From: an alpha proteobacterium MED-G09
GTDB lineage: Bacteria > Pseudomonadota > Alphaproteobacteria > MED-G09
Direction of reading: 5' to 3'
Assembly (NCBI GenBank): GCA_905182015.1
Contig: CAJIZT010000001.1
Span: forward strand, 32,928-96,927
DNA length: 64,000 nt
This document shows positions 9,808-19,828 of the stretch, piece after piece. Position 1 is the first letter of the stretch; the number at the start of each line of letters is the position of its first letter. Made by a program: the position numbers and the translations under genes. The notes under the pieces are model-generated. The model was not told where the DNA came from. It did not search any database and was given only the letters and a program-made list of their open reading frames with translations.

Positions 9808-11284
9808 ACTGATCGTAATCCCCTACATCTTTAAATTCTCTTAACACTCCATCTATAAACATAAATATATCCTTCATTATACTTTCTGATACTAGGCTTT
9901 CGCAAACCACAACAAGGTTTGGAGTATTTGATGAGGCTCTTACTAACCCCCAGCTTCCATCACTTAGCGTAAACCTAATTCCGTTAACTGTTAGGATGGA
10001 TATAATTTCTTGATCAGCTATTTTTATATTTTTTTTGTACTTTTCTTTAATTATTTTAACAACCCCCTCTATTACTTGATATTTATTTTCATCTGGACAG
10101 GAAGGTGACATCGTAGGTGAATTATAAGTTTTAGGAAGCTGGGCAATTAAATCAGAAAGATTTTTCTTTGGATTTTGATCTAAAAGTTTGCATACCTCTA
10201 TGGCTGATAAACAGGCGTCATCATAACCTCTTCCGATTGGGGTATTAAAAAAATAATGCCCTGATCTTTCAAAGCCAGCCAAAGCTCCTAGCTCAGAGGT
10301 TTTTTGTTTGATGTAACTATGTCCGGTCTTCCAGAATTTAACAGAGGCATTGTTAGATCTCAATACATCATCAGTATTAAATAAACCGGTTGACTTAACA
10401 TCTACAATAAACTGAGAATTTTTATAATTCTTAGATAATTTTCTTGCAAGTAAAAGACCCATTATATCAGAGAATATTTCTTTGCCGTTATTATCAACAT
10501 AACCACATCTATCGCCATCTCCATCAAACGCAAACCCAATATCAGCATTGCTTTTAATAACTTCTTTGCTGAGATCCTTTAACATAACTAAATCCTCTGG
10601 ATTTGGGTTATAAAATGGAAAATTAAAATCTAAGTCACAATGTAGTCTGATTACCTCGATTCCTATTTTTTCCAACACCTCTGGTGAAAAAATTCCAGCC
10701 GTTCCATTCCCACAGGCTACAACAGCCTTAATTTTTCTATTAATTATAATATTTTTAGTTAAGTCTTTTATGTATTCCTTATTTAAGCCTTCAATAAATT
10801 TATATTTTCCAATATTTTTTTCAGATATTTTTTCCCCAAGGCTTATTTCTTTTAGGCGCTTCATGAGGTCGGGGCCAAATGTTAAAGGTCTTTCAATACC
10901 CATCTTGAATCCCGTCCAACCATTTGCATTGTGACTAGCTGTTACCATTGCTACTGATTTACAATCTAAATAAAACTGTGAAAAATATGCTCCAGGAGAA
11001 ACAGTTAACCCAATATCGTAAACATCTATACCTGACGAGAGTAATCCCGAAATTAAGGCCTCTTTTACATCTTCTGAATAGGATCTATAATCATGGCCAA
11101 CAATTATTTCAGGTGGAATCTTTCTTTCGGACATGAGAACGCCTAAACCCATTCCAAATTTCTTAATGCCACTAAGGTTTATTTGTTTGGGGTATTGCCA
11201 TCTAGCATCATACTCCCTAAATCCAAATTCAGATATAATTGGAGATTCTAAATAATCTTGAATCTTGAATTGACCGTTATTCAT
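9800..11284 (-). CDS. Phosphomannomutase/phosphoglucomutase family
   Basis: Phosphoserine loop VTASHNANGWTGFKMG, metal site FAFDGDGDRCGYVD, sugar loop GFERSGHYFF. Confidence 0.9.
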   Translation of the reverse strand: MNNGQFKIQDYLESPIISEFGFREYDARWQYPKQINLSGIKKFGMGLGVLMSERKIPPEIIVGHDYRSYSEDVKEALISGLLSSGIDVYDIGLTVSPGAYFSQFYLDCKSVAMVTASHNANGWTGFKMGIERPLTFGPDLMKRLKEISLGEKISEKNIGKYKFIEGLNKEYIKDLTKNIIINRKIKAVVACGNGTAGIFSPEVLEKIGIEVIRLHCDLDFNFPFYNPNPEDLVMLKDLSKEVIKSNADIGFAFDGDGDRCGYVDNNGKEIFSDIMGLLLARKLSKNYKNSQFIVDVKSTGLFNTDDVLRSNNASVKFWKTGHSYIKQKTSELGALAGFERSGHYFFNTPIGRGYDDACLSAIEVCKLLDQNPKKNLSDLIAQLPKTYNSPTMSPSCPDENKYQVIEGVVKIIKEKYKKNIKIADQEIISILTVNGIRFTLSDGSWGLVRASSNTPNLVVVCESLVSESIMKDIFMFIDGVLREFKDVGDYDQSI

Positions 11285-11300
11285 AAAAATTTCTTATCAA

Positions 11301-12209
11301 TTATTTATTAATTGTCTCCATAGCTTTTTCAAAAACCTTACCAGTTTGTTCTCCCCCCATACTAAAAGGTTTAGCGTTGGAGAAATCAGAAATTTTATCC
11401 CAATTTTTTACAATATCTTCTGCTGTCGCATCCAAACCTAAGCTTAAGCCATCAGATTCCATAATTTTTGATACGGAATACACTCCCGCGCCAGCACATA
11501 AAATAATTCCATTTGGAGCATTTTCTGAAGCTAAATATATTACTGCAGGGGTAACACTCTCTGGAGTTAGAAGTTTCTTAGCCTCTGGCGGCATAAGATT
11601 CGAAGTCATTCTAGTATATGCAACAGGCGTTAGAGCGTTGCAATGAACATTATATTTTTGACCTTCGAGCTTAAGGGTGTTCATGAAACCAACAAGACCA
11701 AGCTTTGCTGCGCCATAGTTAGTTTGGCCAAAGTTTCCGTAAAGCCCTGACGATGAGGATGTGACAATTATTCTCCCATAATTTTGTTCCTTCATAATCT
11801 CCCAAACAGATTTAGTTGCTTTAACTGATCCAATAAGGTGAACGCTAAGGACTTTTTCAAAATCACTAATTTCCATTTTAGAAAAAGATTTATCAATCAA
11901 TATACCTGCGTTATTAATTAAAATATCAATACGACCATATTCACTTATGGTCTGATCAATCATTAATTTTATACCTTTATCATCTGTAACGGAAGAGCCA
12001 TTAGATATAGCCTCACCCCCTAATTTAAGAATCTCCCTTACAACCTGATCTGCTGAATCTGAGGAGCCTCCAGATCCATCTACTGATCCGCCGAGATCGT
12101 TGACAACCACTTTCGCACCTCTCCTGGCTAATTCTAATGCATGAGATTTCCCCAGCCCACCTCCGGCACCAGTTACAATCGCTACCTTACCCTTGAAATC
12201 AATAGTCAT
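11301..12209 (-). CDS. SDR family 3-hydroxyacyl-CoA dehydrogenase-like (HSD17B4/multifunctional-enzyme-like)
   Basis: VAIVTGAGGGLGKSHALELARRGAKVVVNDLGGS, NNAGIL, YGAAKLGLVGFMNTL; start moved to internal ATG preceded by GAGAAGAGG. Confidence 0.82.
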   Translation of the reverse strand: MTIDFKGKVAIVTGAGGGLGKSHALELARRGAKVVVNDLGGSVDGSGGSSDSADQVVREILKLGGEAISNGSSVTDDKGIKLMIDQTISEYGRIDILINNAGILIDKSFSKMEISDFEKVLSVHLIGSVKATKSVWEIMKEQNYGRIIVTSSSSGLYGNFGQTNYGAAKLGLVGFMNTLKLEGQKYNVHCNALTPVAYTRMTSNLMPPEAKKLLTPESVTPAVIYLASENAPNGIILCAGAGVYSVSKIMESDGLSLGLDATAEDIVKNWDKISDFSNAKPFSMGGEQTGKVFEKAMETINK

Positions 12210-12317
12210 CCTCTTCTCCATAATTCTGATTATGTAATTAAATAAATAATAGTTAAATTAACAATTAACGATAGAATGTCATTAAAATTTTTAAGTTTTT
12301 AAAAAAAGGAGAGGAGT

Positions 12318-12926
12318 ATGATTTTTTTTGATGGAGGCGGTGCACCAAATGCTCGCAGGGTAAGGATTTATCTTTCAGAGAAGGGAATTGATGTCCCAAT
12401 GAAGGTTATTGATATTATGAAGGGTGAACATAAGACAGCTGAATATAAAAAAATAAGCCCTTTGTCTCAAGTTCCATCTTTAGAATTAGACGATGGATTT
12501 TGTATAACTGAGTCGATAGCTATATGCAGATATTTTGAAGCCTTACATCCCGAACCAAATCTAATGGGAGCTAACCCTAGAGAGATTGCTCAAATAGAGA
12601 TGTGGCAAAGACGTTTAGAGCTACTTTTAATGGCTCCAATAGCTGCTGTTTTTCGTCATGGGCATCCTGCAATGGCTCATCTTGAAGACCAAGTTTTAGA
12701 TTGGTCTGAATCCAATCGACCGAAGGTAATAAATTTTCTTAGGTGGCTGGATAAGCAAATGAAGGATAAAAAATTTATATGTTTAGACAGGCTTACCCTT
12801 GCAGATATTACAGCACTAACTTGTTTTGAATTTTCTAAATGGCCAAAAATAAATATTCCTGATGATTGTCAGAATCTTAAAAATTACTATGAAATGTTAT
12901 TGGAACGGCCAAGCGCAAGAGCTTAA
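12318..12926 (+). CDS. Glutathione S-transferase family protein
   Basis: GGGAPNARRVRIYLSEKGID, SPLSQVPSLELDDGFCITESIAICRYFEALHPEPNL. Confidence 0.9.
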   Translation: MIFFDGGGAPNARRVRIYLSEKGIDVPMKVIDIMKGEHKTAEYKKISPLSQVPSLELDDGFCITESIAICRYFEALHPEPNLMGANPREIAQIEMWQRRLELLLMAPIAAVFRHGHPAMAHLEDQVLDWSESNRPKVINFLRWLDKQMKDKKFICLDRLTLADITALTCFEFSKWPKINIPDDCQNLKNYYEMLLERPSARA

Positions 12927-12972
12927 AAGTTCTTAAGTTCTTGACCTAGAATAGTTTTTTAAATAGAAAAAA

Positions 12973-13324
12973 GTGTCAGATGGTTGGATGATCGCTTTTA
13001 TAAAGAGGAAAGTCCGGGCTCCATGGGACACGGTGCCGGGTAACACCCGGCGAGGGTAACCTCAGGGAAAGTGCCACAGAAAATAAACCGCCGCAAGGTA
13101 AGGGTGAAATGGTGCGGTAAGAGCGCACCGCGTATATGGTAACATATACGGCAGGGTAAACCCCATCGGGAGCAAGACCAAATAGGAATAACGATGGGTA
13201 AAACCAGGAATGTCTCGTTCTAGTTATTCGGGTAGGTTGCTAGAGATATATGGTAACGTATATTCAAGATGAATGATCATCACCGTTTATTCGGACAGAA
13301 CCCGGCTTATAGACCGTCTGACAC
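12973..13324 (+). ncRNA. rnpB: RNase P RNA (bacterial type A)
   Basis: GAGGAAAGTCCGGGCTCC...CAGGGAAAGTGCCACAGAAA...AAGGTAAGGGTGAAA...CAGAACCCGGCTTATAGACCG; P1 ends GTGTCAGA/TCTGACAC pair, then T-run. Confidence 0.96.
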
Positions 13325-13390
13325 TTTTTAAAAAAATTATTCAAAATTTTCAATACTTTAAGGGATATTAGTGATTTTTTTTATCATATT

Positions 13391-13426
13391 TCCCATTGAC
13401 TCCCATATTATCCCATGATAATCCAT
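13391..13426. promoter_or_regulatory. Putative MraZ-box array upstream of mraZ
   Basis: TCCCATTGAC-TCCCATATTA-TCCCATGATA-ATCCAT: TCCCAT (reverse complement ATGGGA) at exact 10-bp spacing at 13391, 13401 and 13411, plus a degenerate copy at about 13421. Confidence 0.78.
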
Positions 13427-13489
13427 ATATAAGCCTTAGTTAATAAGACTTAGGTATTATTTTGATTAAGTAAAATAAAGGATTTTATT

Positions 13490-13969
13490 TTGAAGATCTT
13501 TATGTCGAGCACGGTCAATAAGATAGATTCTAAAGGCAGAATATCTATTCCAGCACCATTTAGATCTGTTTTAGAGTTTCAGGGTTATCCAGGTGTCTAC
13601 CTTTTTCCTTCTTTTACCTCACGCGCAATAGATGGTGGAGGTCAGGAGCTAATAGATCAGATTTCATTGAGTGTAGAAAAAATGCAATTATTTTCAGAGG
13701 AAACAGATGCCCTTTCAACGGCATTATTTTCTGACACCTACAGTCTTTCGTATGATCAAGACGGAAGGATTTCATTACCTGAGCTTCTAATAGAACATGC
13801 TAATCTTCGTGAACGTGTAATATTTGTTGGCCAAGGTAGAAAATTTCAAATGTGGAATCCGGATGATTTTAAGTTATTCAAACGAGAAGCAAAAATAAAA
13901 GCGCTGGAAAATAGAAATTTAATTGGACCGTCGTCCATAGATATTAAAAATAATAAGACTGATGACTGA
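13490..13969 (+). CDS. mraZ: Transcriptional regulator MraZ (TTG 13490 or ATG 13502 start)
   Basis: KIDSKGRISIPAPFRSVLE and LSYDQDGRISLPELLIEHANLRERVIFVGQGRKFQMW; first gene of dcw cluster. Confidence 0.95.
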   Translation: MKIFMSSTVNKIDSKGRISIPAPFRSVLEFQGYPGVYLFPSFTSRAIDGGGQELIDQISLSVEKMQLFSEETDALSTALFSDTYSLSYDQDGRISLPELLIEHANLRERVIFVGQGRKFQMWNPDDFKLFKREAKIKALENRNLIGPSSIDIKNNKTDD

Positions 13970-14946
13970 TGGAATCAGAAAGGTTTTCTCATAAATCGAT
14001 TATGCTCAATGAGGTTTTAGGTATTATAGAGCCATCTGAAAATGAAATTTATGTTGACTGTACTCTTGGGGCAGGTGGACATACTAAAGAAATTTTAAAA
14101 ACTGCTCAATGCAAGGTGATAGGTATCGACAGAGACCCTCTTGCTTTCTCTATGAATAATGATGAGTATAATTCGTATGGCGATAGGCTGGATCTTGTAC
14201 AAGGAAGGTTTGGTGATTTAGAAAAACATATTAATGGCCTTGGTATAAAAAAAGTTGATGCAATTTTTTTAGATCTAGGGGTCTCTTCTATGCAACTAGA
14301 TAATGTTGATAGGGGATTTTCTTTTAGGTTTGATGCTCCTCTAGATATGCGCATGGGAAACGATGGTCAAACCGCTTCCGATATAGTTAATAAGTTCAAG
14401 AAAGAAGATCTTGCAAACATAATTTATGGATATGGAGAGGAAAGAAAGTCTAGGAGAATAGCTCACGGAATAGTAGAAAGAAGAAAAATAAAAAGAATAG
14501 AGACCACCTTTGAGTTATCAGAGATAATTAAAAATTCATTAGGAAAAAAATACTCTAAGATCCACCCATCCACAAAAACATTTCAAGCCTTAAGAATATA
14601 TTTAAATGATGAGCTTAGAGAGCTTTATAAGGCATTAATAGTGTCCGACAGTCTTTTAAATGAGGGTGGTAGATTAATTGTCATAGCATTTCATTCCCTG
14701 GAGGATCGAATTGTTAAGAATTTTTTAAGATACAATTCCGTCTCTGAAAAAAAATTTAATTTAGGCGGTGTATCTAAGCCTTTTTTTTATAGAAATCGAA
14801 GAGCCTCCAAACCTACTGATGATGAGATAAAGATTAATCCAAGAGCTCGATCTGCTCGACTAAGGTATGCCTACAAAACATCATTTAATTATAAAGGTCA
14901 GGAAGCGGGTCATAGTTACAATAATTATGGAGGGGTAAGTGTTTAG
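13969..14946 (+). CDS. rsmH: 16S rRNA m4C1402 methyltransferase RsmH
   Basis: HKSIMLNEVLGII, DCTLGAGGHTKEIL, LDLGVSSMQLDNVDRGFSFRFDAPLDMRM, FHSLEDRIVKNF. Confidence 0.97.
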   Translation: MESERFSHKSIMLNEVLGIIEPSENEIYVDCTLGAGGHTKEILKTAQCKVIGIDRDPLAFSMNNDEYNSYGDRLDLVQGRFGDLEKHINGLGIKKVDAIFLDLGVSSMQLDNVDRGFSFRFDAPLDMRMGNDGQTASDIVNKFKKEDLANIIYGYGEERKSRRIAHGIVERRKIKRIETTFELSEIIKNSLGKKYSKIHPSTKTFQALRIYLNDELRELYKALIVSDSLLNEGGRLIVIAFHSLEDRIVKNFLRYNSVSEKKFNLGGVSKPFFYRNRRASKPTDDEIKINPRARSARLRYAYKTSFNYKGQEAGHSYNNYGGVSV

Positions 14947-15226
14947 AGTTTTTGTTTACAGCTTATTTTTCACTTTTATCAGCTTAATAGTTTTTAATCA
15001 GATAGTTAGCCATGAAATAAAAAATAAATCTCGTGATCTTAATGGAATTAATTTTTCAATTAGAAGCGAAGAGAGAAAGGAATCTCTTCTAAAAACTGAC
15101 TGGGTTGTCAGAACCAGTCCTGCAAGACTCATGGAGTTGGCTGAAAAACATCGTGTACTCCTTAAGCTTGTGCCTGCGCGAGGCGAAGACATTAAATTTA
15201 TAAAATTAAAAGAAGAAAATAATTAG
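14939..15226 (+). CDS. ftsL: Cell division protein FtsL-like
   Basis: Short single-TM protein between rsmH and ftsI; VRTSPARLMELAEKHRVLLKLVP; mostly by synteny. Confidence 0.75.
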   Translation: MFRVFVYSLFFTFISLIVFNQIVSHEIKNKSRDLNGINFSIRSEERKESLLKTDWVVRTSPARLMELAEKHRVLLKLVPARGEDIKFIKLKEENN

Positions 15227-16993
15227 ATGGGAAGAATTTTTAAGAACAAACTAAGAAAAGCTAAAGTTATTGCAGGAGATGATTTAGTCCATCTCTTTGC
15301 CCCTGAGAAAATTGATTTAGATAATGATTTACTTAATACAAATATTCTTCAGGTAAGTAGGGAGAGAGTACATTTAGCTAAATTCTTCTTTATTTTTATT
15401 TTTGCTATTTTTATAACAAGAAGCACTACTTTGGCAATTTTTCCTGGAGAAATTCTTAGTGAACCAAGAAAGGTTGTGTCCAAGACAATAAGAAATCCTT
15501 TACCAGAAATTTTTGATCGAAATGACAAACTATTGGCCACGACTGTTAAAACAAAAAGAGCTTCGATAAGAAACCCTGTGAACCCAGAGGAAACAGCAAG
15601 ATTGATTAAGGCTGTTTTACCTTCATGGGATGAGGGTCGTTTAATAAAAAAGCTACAGAAAAAAAGTTATGTTGAGCTAGCTGACAATATAAGTGATATT
15701 GAGTATTACGATATTTTAAATTCAGGTGTTGCTGAGGTAGAGTTTCATCCAGTTTGGCGAAGAATATATACAAATCAAGAGTTAGCTTCTCATATTATTG
15801 GGTATTCAGGCAGGGACTTGGTTGGCTTATCTGGAATTGAAAAGACAATTACTAAATCAGAATTACTTCAGGAGGATATAAAGCTCAGCATAGATATTAC
15901 AGTTCAATTCCATCTGGAGAGTGAAATACAAAAAGGAATTGAGCTATATAATGCTGATAGCGGGTTTGGAATAATTATAGACGCAAAGAGTGGAGAAATT
16001 ATAGCCTCTGCGTCACTCCCAACCTTTGATCCTAACAGGATAAGCCAAAATTACTCTAAAGATAAAATAAAGGAATCAACATTTAATCAAGTGATGCAGG
16101 GTAGTTACGAGCTTGGATCAGTCATGAAAATTATGACTTTAGCAATGGCCTTAGAAGAAGATGAAATTAAACTCGATGATGTTTTTGATGACACAGTTTG
16201 TATTAAAATCTCTAAAAACAGATGTCTTAATAATTATAGAAACCAGAGCGCAGAAACTTTAATTACCCCCGTAGACTGTTTAGTAAAATCTTCAAATCGT
16301 TGTATGGCTCAAATCGCTCAAATTGTTGGAAGATCAAAGCAGCAATCCTTTTTGCAGGAAGTAGGCCTTCTTGACGAATATTTTCTTGAAATCCATGAGA
16401 CTGGAATACCTATTTTACCAAAAAAATGGTCTGATAATTCCATGATTACAATATCCTTTGGTCAAGGCCTTAGTGTGGTTCCCCTATCATTTGCATCTGG
16501 AGTTGCATCAATTGTTAATGGCGGATACAGGATTCAACCAACACTTTACCGCCAAATCAAAAACGATTTAAGAGGAAAATCTATAGTCAGTGAGGGTGTG
16601 AGTGAAAAAATACGATATGCAATGCGCCAAGTTGTGATTAAAGGATCTGGAAGCAAAGCAAATGTTCCTGGTTATGCAGTCATAGGTAAGACGGGAACGG
16701 CTGACATACCCTGCAATGGCTCTTATGGAGGGTGCGGAAATAGAACTGCATTTGTTGGTGCTTTTCCAGGGTGGGATCCTCAGTATATTCTTTTGGTTAG
16801 TTTTGAGAGACCGAAAACTAACATTAAGGAAGGAGTAAACGGTAATAGCTCATATTGGAATGCAGGACCAGCTGCTGGAGCAATTATCAAGTTAACCGCT
16901 CCATTACTAAGCGTTGAATACGATAAAGTAAGAGAGATTGAATACCCCTCATCAACGAAACGTATAGAGCAGTTTTCAAGAGAGAATTTATAA
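15227..16993 (+). CDS. ftsI: Peptidoglycan transpeptidase FtsI (PBP3)
   Basis: YELGSVMKIMT (SxxK), SSNRCM (SxN), GKTGTAD (KTG). Confidence 0.95.
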   Translation: MGRIFKNKLRKAKVIAGDDLVHLFAPEKIDLDNDLLNTNILQVSRERVHLAKFFFIFIFAIFITRSTTLAIFPGEILSEPRKVVSKTIRNPLPEIFDRNDKLLATTVKTKRASIRNPVNPEETARLIKAVLPSWDEGRLIKKLQKKSYVELADNISDIEYYDILNSGVAEVEFHPVWRRIYTNQELASHIIGYSGRDLVGLSGIEKTITKSELLQEDIKLSIDITVQFHLESEIQKGIELYNADSGFGIIIDAKSGEIIASASLPTFDPNRISQNYSKDKIKESTFNQVMQGSYELGSVMKIMTLAMALEEDEIKLDDVFDDTVCIKISKNRCLNNYRNQSAETLITPVDCLVKSSNRCMAQIAQIVGRSKQQSFLQEVGLLDEYFLEIHETGIPILPKKWSDNSMITISFGQGLSVVPLSFASGVASIVNGGYRIQPTLYRQIKNDLRGKSIVSEGVSEKIRYAMRQVVIKGSGSKANVPGYAVIGKTGTADIPCNGSYGGCGNRTAFVGAFPGWDPQYILLVSFERPKTNIKEGVNGNSSYWNAGPAAGAIIKLTAPLLSVEYDKVREIEYPSSTKRIEQFSRENL

Positions 16994-18432
16994 TGATATC
17001 TTTGAATGAGATAGATAAATCGCTATCTAAGGAAATCTTTATTTCAGGTGTTCAGGATAATAGTAAAAAAATAAAATCTGGCGATTTATTCATTGCAATT
17101 GATGGAGATAAAAAAAATGGTGAAGAGTTTATAGGTGAATCAATTGAATCCGGAGCTATTGCAGTGGTAACTTCAAATAAAAAAATAAAAAACTCTAAAC
17201 TTACGGTACCTATAATTTTCGATATTAGCCCTAGAAAGCGGTTATCTAAAATATCAAAATTATTTTATCCTAATTCTCCAGAAATAATCTGCGCGGTTAC
17301 AGGAACAAATGGAAAAACCTCAACTGTAGATTATTTATATCAAATATGGACTCATTTAGGGCTGGAGGCTGCCAGTATTGGAACACTTGGTGTAAAATCA
17401 AAAACTTTAAATTGTATTACTGAAAACACAACACCTGGTCCAATTGAGCTACATAAGATGTTAAATAAATTATCTTTACTAGGTGTTTCCCATTTAGCTC
17501 TTGAGGTATCAAGTCACGCCATCAATCAAAACCGAATTGATTCTATTGATTTGCACTCTGCCTGTTTTACAAATTTAAGCCAAGATCATTTAGATTATCA
17601 CAAATCCCTAAAGAGTTATTCGGATGTTAAATTTAAACTCTTTGAAGAGCTTCTTCCAACTAAAAATGCTTCTATTGTTTGTATTGATAGCGATCAAGGG
17701 GGTAAATTTTCAAAAAAAATAAAATCATTAAATAGAAAGGTTTTTGATGTAGGCGAGGGTGCTGAATTTATTAACATAGTTTCTGTTGAGGAATATAGTA
17801 ATGGTAAAAAAGTTGAAATTCTTTTTAAAAACAAAACATATATAATTTTTTTAGAGGTTAATGCTCATTTTGAGGTCCTAAATATTTTATGTGCTGCTGG
17901 CTTAGCAATAGAATCCGGATGTAATTATAGTAAAGTTTTTTCGAGCTTGGAATTTATTAAACCTGTTAAGGGCCGGTTAGAAAAAATTTCAACAAATGAT
18001 AGCTCTAATATAATTATTGATTATGCTCACACCCCTGATGCCCTAAGGCATGTTTTGGAAAGCATCAAAAAAGAAACTTCTGGAAAAATAGTTCTTGTTT
18101 TTGGATGCGGGGGTGATCGAGACAAATCAAAAAGAATTCTTATGGGAGGAGTTGCTCAAAAATTCTGTGAAGAAATAATTATAACAAACGATAATCCAAG
18201 AAATGAAGACCCCTCGAATATAGCAAATCAAATTATCAAGGGGTGCCCTAAAGCAATTATCTCTCTGGATAGGTTTAGCGCGATCAAGCTTGGTATTTCA
18301 AAGATAAGAAATCAAGATACTTTGCTTATCGCAGGCAAAGGGCACGAGGAGCTTCAAATTATTGGTGGCCAAGAATTACCCTTTTCTGATCATAAAGTGG
18401 TTGAAGAAATTTTAAGGACAACCCATGGGTAA
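16993..18432 (+). CDS. murE: UDP-MurNAc-L-Ala-D-Glu:meso-DAP ligase
   Basis: AVTGTNGKTSTVDYLYQIWTHLG, DHLDYHKSLKSYSDVK, NDNPRNEDP (DAP-binding motif). Confidence 0.96.
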   Translation: MISLNEIDKSLSKEIFISGVQDNSKKIKSGDLFIAIDGDKKNGEEFIGESIESGAIAVVTSNKKIKNSKLTVPIIFDISPRKRLSKISKLFYPNSPEIICAVTGTNGKTSTVDYLYQIWTHLGLEAASIGTLGVKSKTLNCITENTTPGPIELHKMLNKLSLLGVSHLALEVSSHAINQNRIDSIDLHSACFTNLSQDHLDYHKSLKSYSDVKFKLFEELLPTKNASIVCIDSDQGGKFSKKIKSLNRKVFDVGEGAEFINIVSVEEYSNGKKVEILFKNKTYIIFLEVNAHFEVLNILCAAGLAIESGCNYSKVFSSLEFIKPVKGRLEKISTNDSSNIIIDYAHTPDALRHVLESIKKETSGKIVLVFGCGGDRDKSKRILMGGVAQKFCEEIIITNDNPRNEDPSNIANQIIKGCPKAIISLDRFSAIKLGISKIRNQDTLLIAGKGHEELQIIGGQELPFSDHKVVEEILRTTHG

Positions 18433-19828
18433 AATTTTGTGGAAAGGTGATGAAGTTGTAACTGCAATTAATGGATCTGGACCATCAAATTGGACGGCAT
18501 CTGGAGTATCGATCGATACAAGAAGTTTAAAAAAAAGTGATATATTTTTTGCGTTATCTGGGCCTAATTACGATGGTCATCAGTTTATCTCTTCAGCGAT
18601 AAAAAAAGGAGCTTCCGCAGTGGTATCAAATGCTCCATCAATAGAATTTAATGATAAAATAATTATTGTTAACGATGTTTTAAGTGCTTTAATTGCCTTA
18701 GGAAGAGCTTCAAGGGAGAGAAATAAAGGAAAAATTATTGCTATAACTGGAAGCTCAGGAAAAACAACGGTTAAAGAAATGCTCGCTTTGTCACTTAGAA
18801 AATTTGGCAAGCTGCATTATTCCGAAGCATCTTATAATAATAAAATTGGCGTTTCATTATCTTTGGCCCGAATGCCGAGTGACTCAGACTTTTCTATTTA
18901 TGAGCTTGGAATGAATCATCCAGGCGAAATTTCCTTTTTGAGTAAGTTGGTTAAGCCTAATATTGCATTAATTAATAATGTTGGTAATGCTCATATAGGA
19001 TTTTTTGATTCTAAAAAGGGAATTGAAAATGCTAAACTTGAAATAATAGACGGCGTAACTATAAATGGAAAAATTTTATTTCATGATCAATTGTCAATAA
19101 GCGAATCAATTAAAAAAACTTTAAAACAGAAAAATATAGAAATATTTTACTTCGGCGATAAAAGGGATTCTAATTTTTCTTTAAAAAAATATCAATATTT
19201 TCTTAATTTATCATTGGTTGATGTATTAATTAAATCATTAAAAATATCTTTTAATTTAAATATACCAGGTAAGCATATGGCAATGAATTCTTTAGCTGTA
19301 ATCGGTATCTGTAATGAATTAAACGTTGATCTAAAAATCATCATAAAAGAGTTATTAAAATTCGAGCCTATAAAAGGTCGCGGGAATATTAGCAATTATT
19401 GCGTGATGGGTAAGGGGATTAAGGTTATTGATGAAAGTTATAATGCTAACCCAGAATCCATTATGGCCTCAATAAATCTTTTGTCCGAGATTAATTTTTT
19501 GGAATTCAAAAATAAAATTATAATATTAGGAGATATGTTTGAGTTGGGAAAATTATCAAAATTCTTTCACAGCGAGATGGCATCAGTTATCAATAAGTCT
19601 AATATTAATTCAGTTTTTTGTGCTGGTAGTGAGATGCTTAATCTTTGGAATAGCCTTTCTATTGATAAAAAGGGTTACTATTCAAGTAACCCAAGGGATA
19701 TAATTAAGCCTTTGATAAAAAAAATTAAAAAAAATGATATAATACTGATTAAAGGGTCATATAAAAGCGGAATAAAAATAGTTCTCAATTCTCTAAATGA
19801 AGAAAATTTAAAAAGGAAAATTATATAA
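18425..19828 (+). CDS. murF: UDP-MurNAc-tripeptide:D-Ala-D-Ala ligase
   Basis: AITGSSGKTTVKEMLALSLRKFG, YELGMNHPGEISFLSKLVKPNIALINNVGNAHIGFF. Confidence 0.95.
   Translation: MGKILWKGDEVVTAINGSGPSNWTASGVSIDTRSLKKSDIFFALSGPNYDGHQFISSAIKKGASAVVSNAPSIEFNDKIIIVNDVLSALIALGRASRERNKGKIIAITGSSGKTTVKEMLALSLRKFGKLHYSEASYNNKIGVSLSLARMPSDSDFSIYELGMNHPGEISFLSKLVKPNIALINNVGNAHIGFFDSKKGIENAKLEIIDGVTINGKILFHDQLSISESIKKTLKQKNIEIFYFGDKRDSNFSLKKYQYFLNLSLVDVLIKSLKISFNLNIPGKHMAMNSLAVIGICNELNVDLKIIIKELLKFEPIKGRGNISNYCVMGKGIKVIDESYNANPESIMASINLLSEINFLEFKNKIIILGDMFELGKLSKFFHSEMASVINKSNINSVFCAGSEMLNLWNSLSIDKKGYYSSNPRDIIKPLIKKIKKNDIILIKGSYKSGIKIVLNSLNEENLKRKII

Noticed and set aside
10948-11136. 62-aa ORF antisense to phosphomannomutase
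   Set aside because: Shadow ORF over the conserved TASHN region
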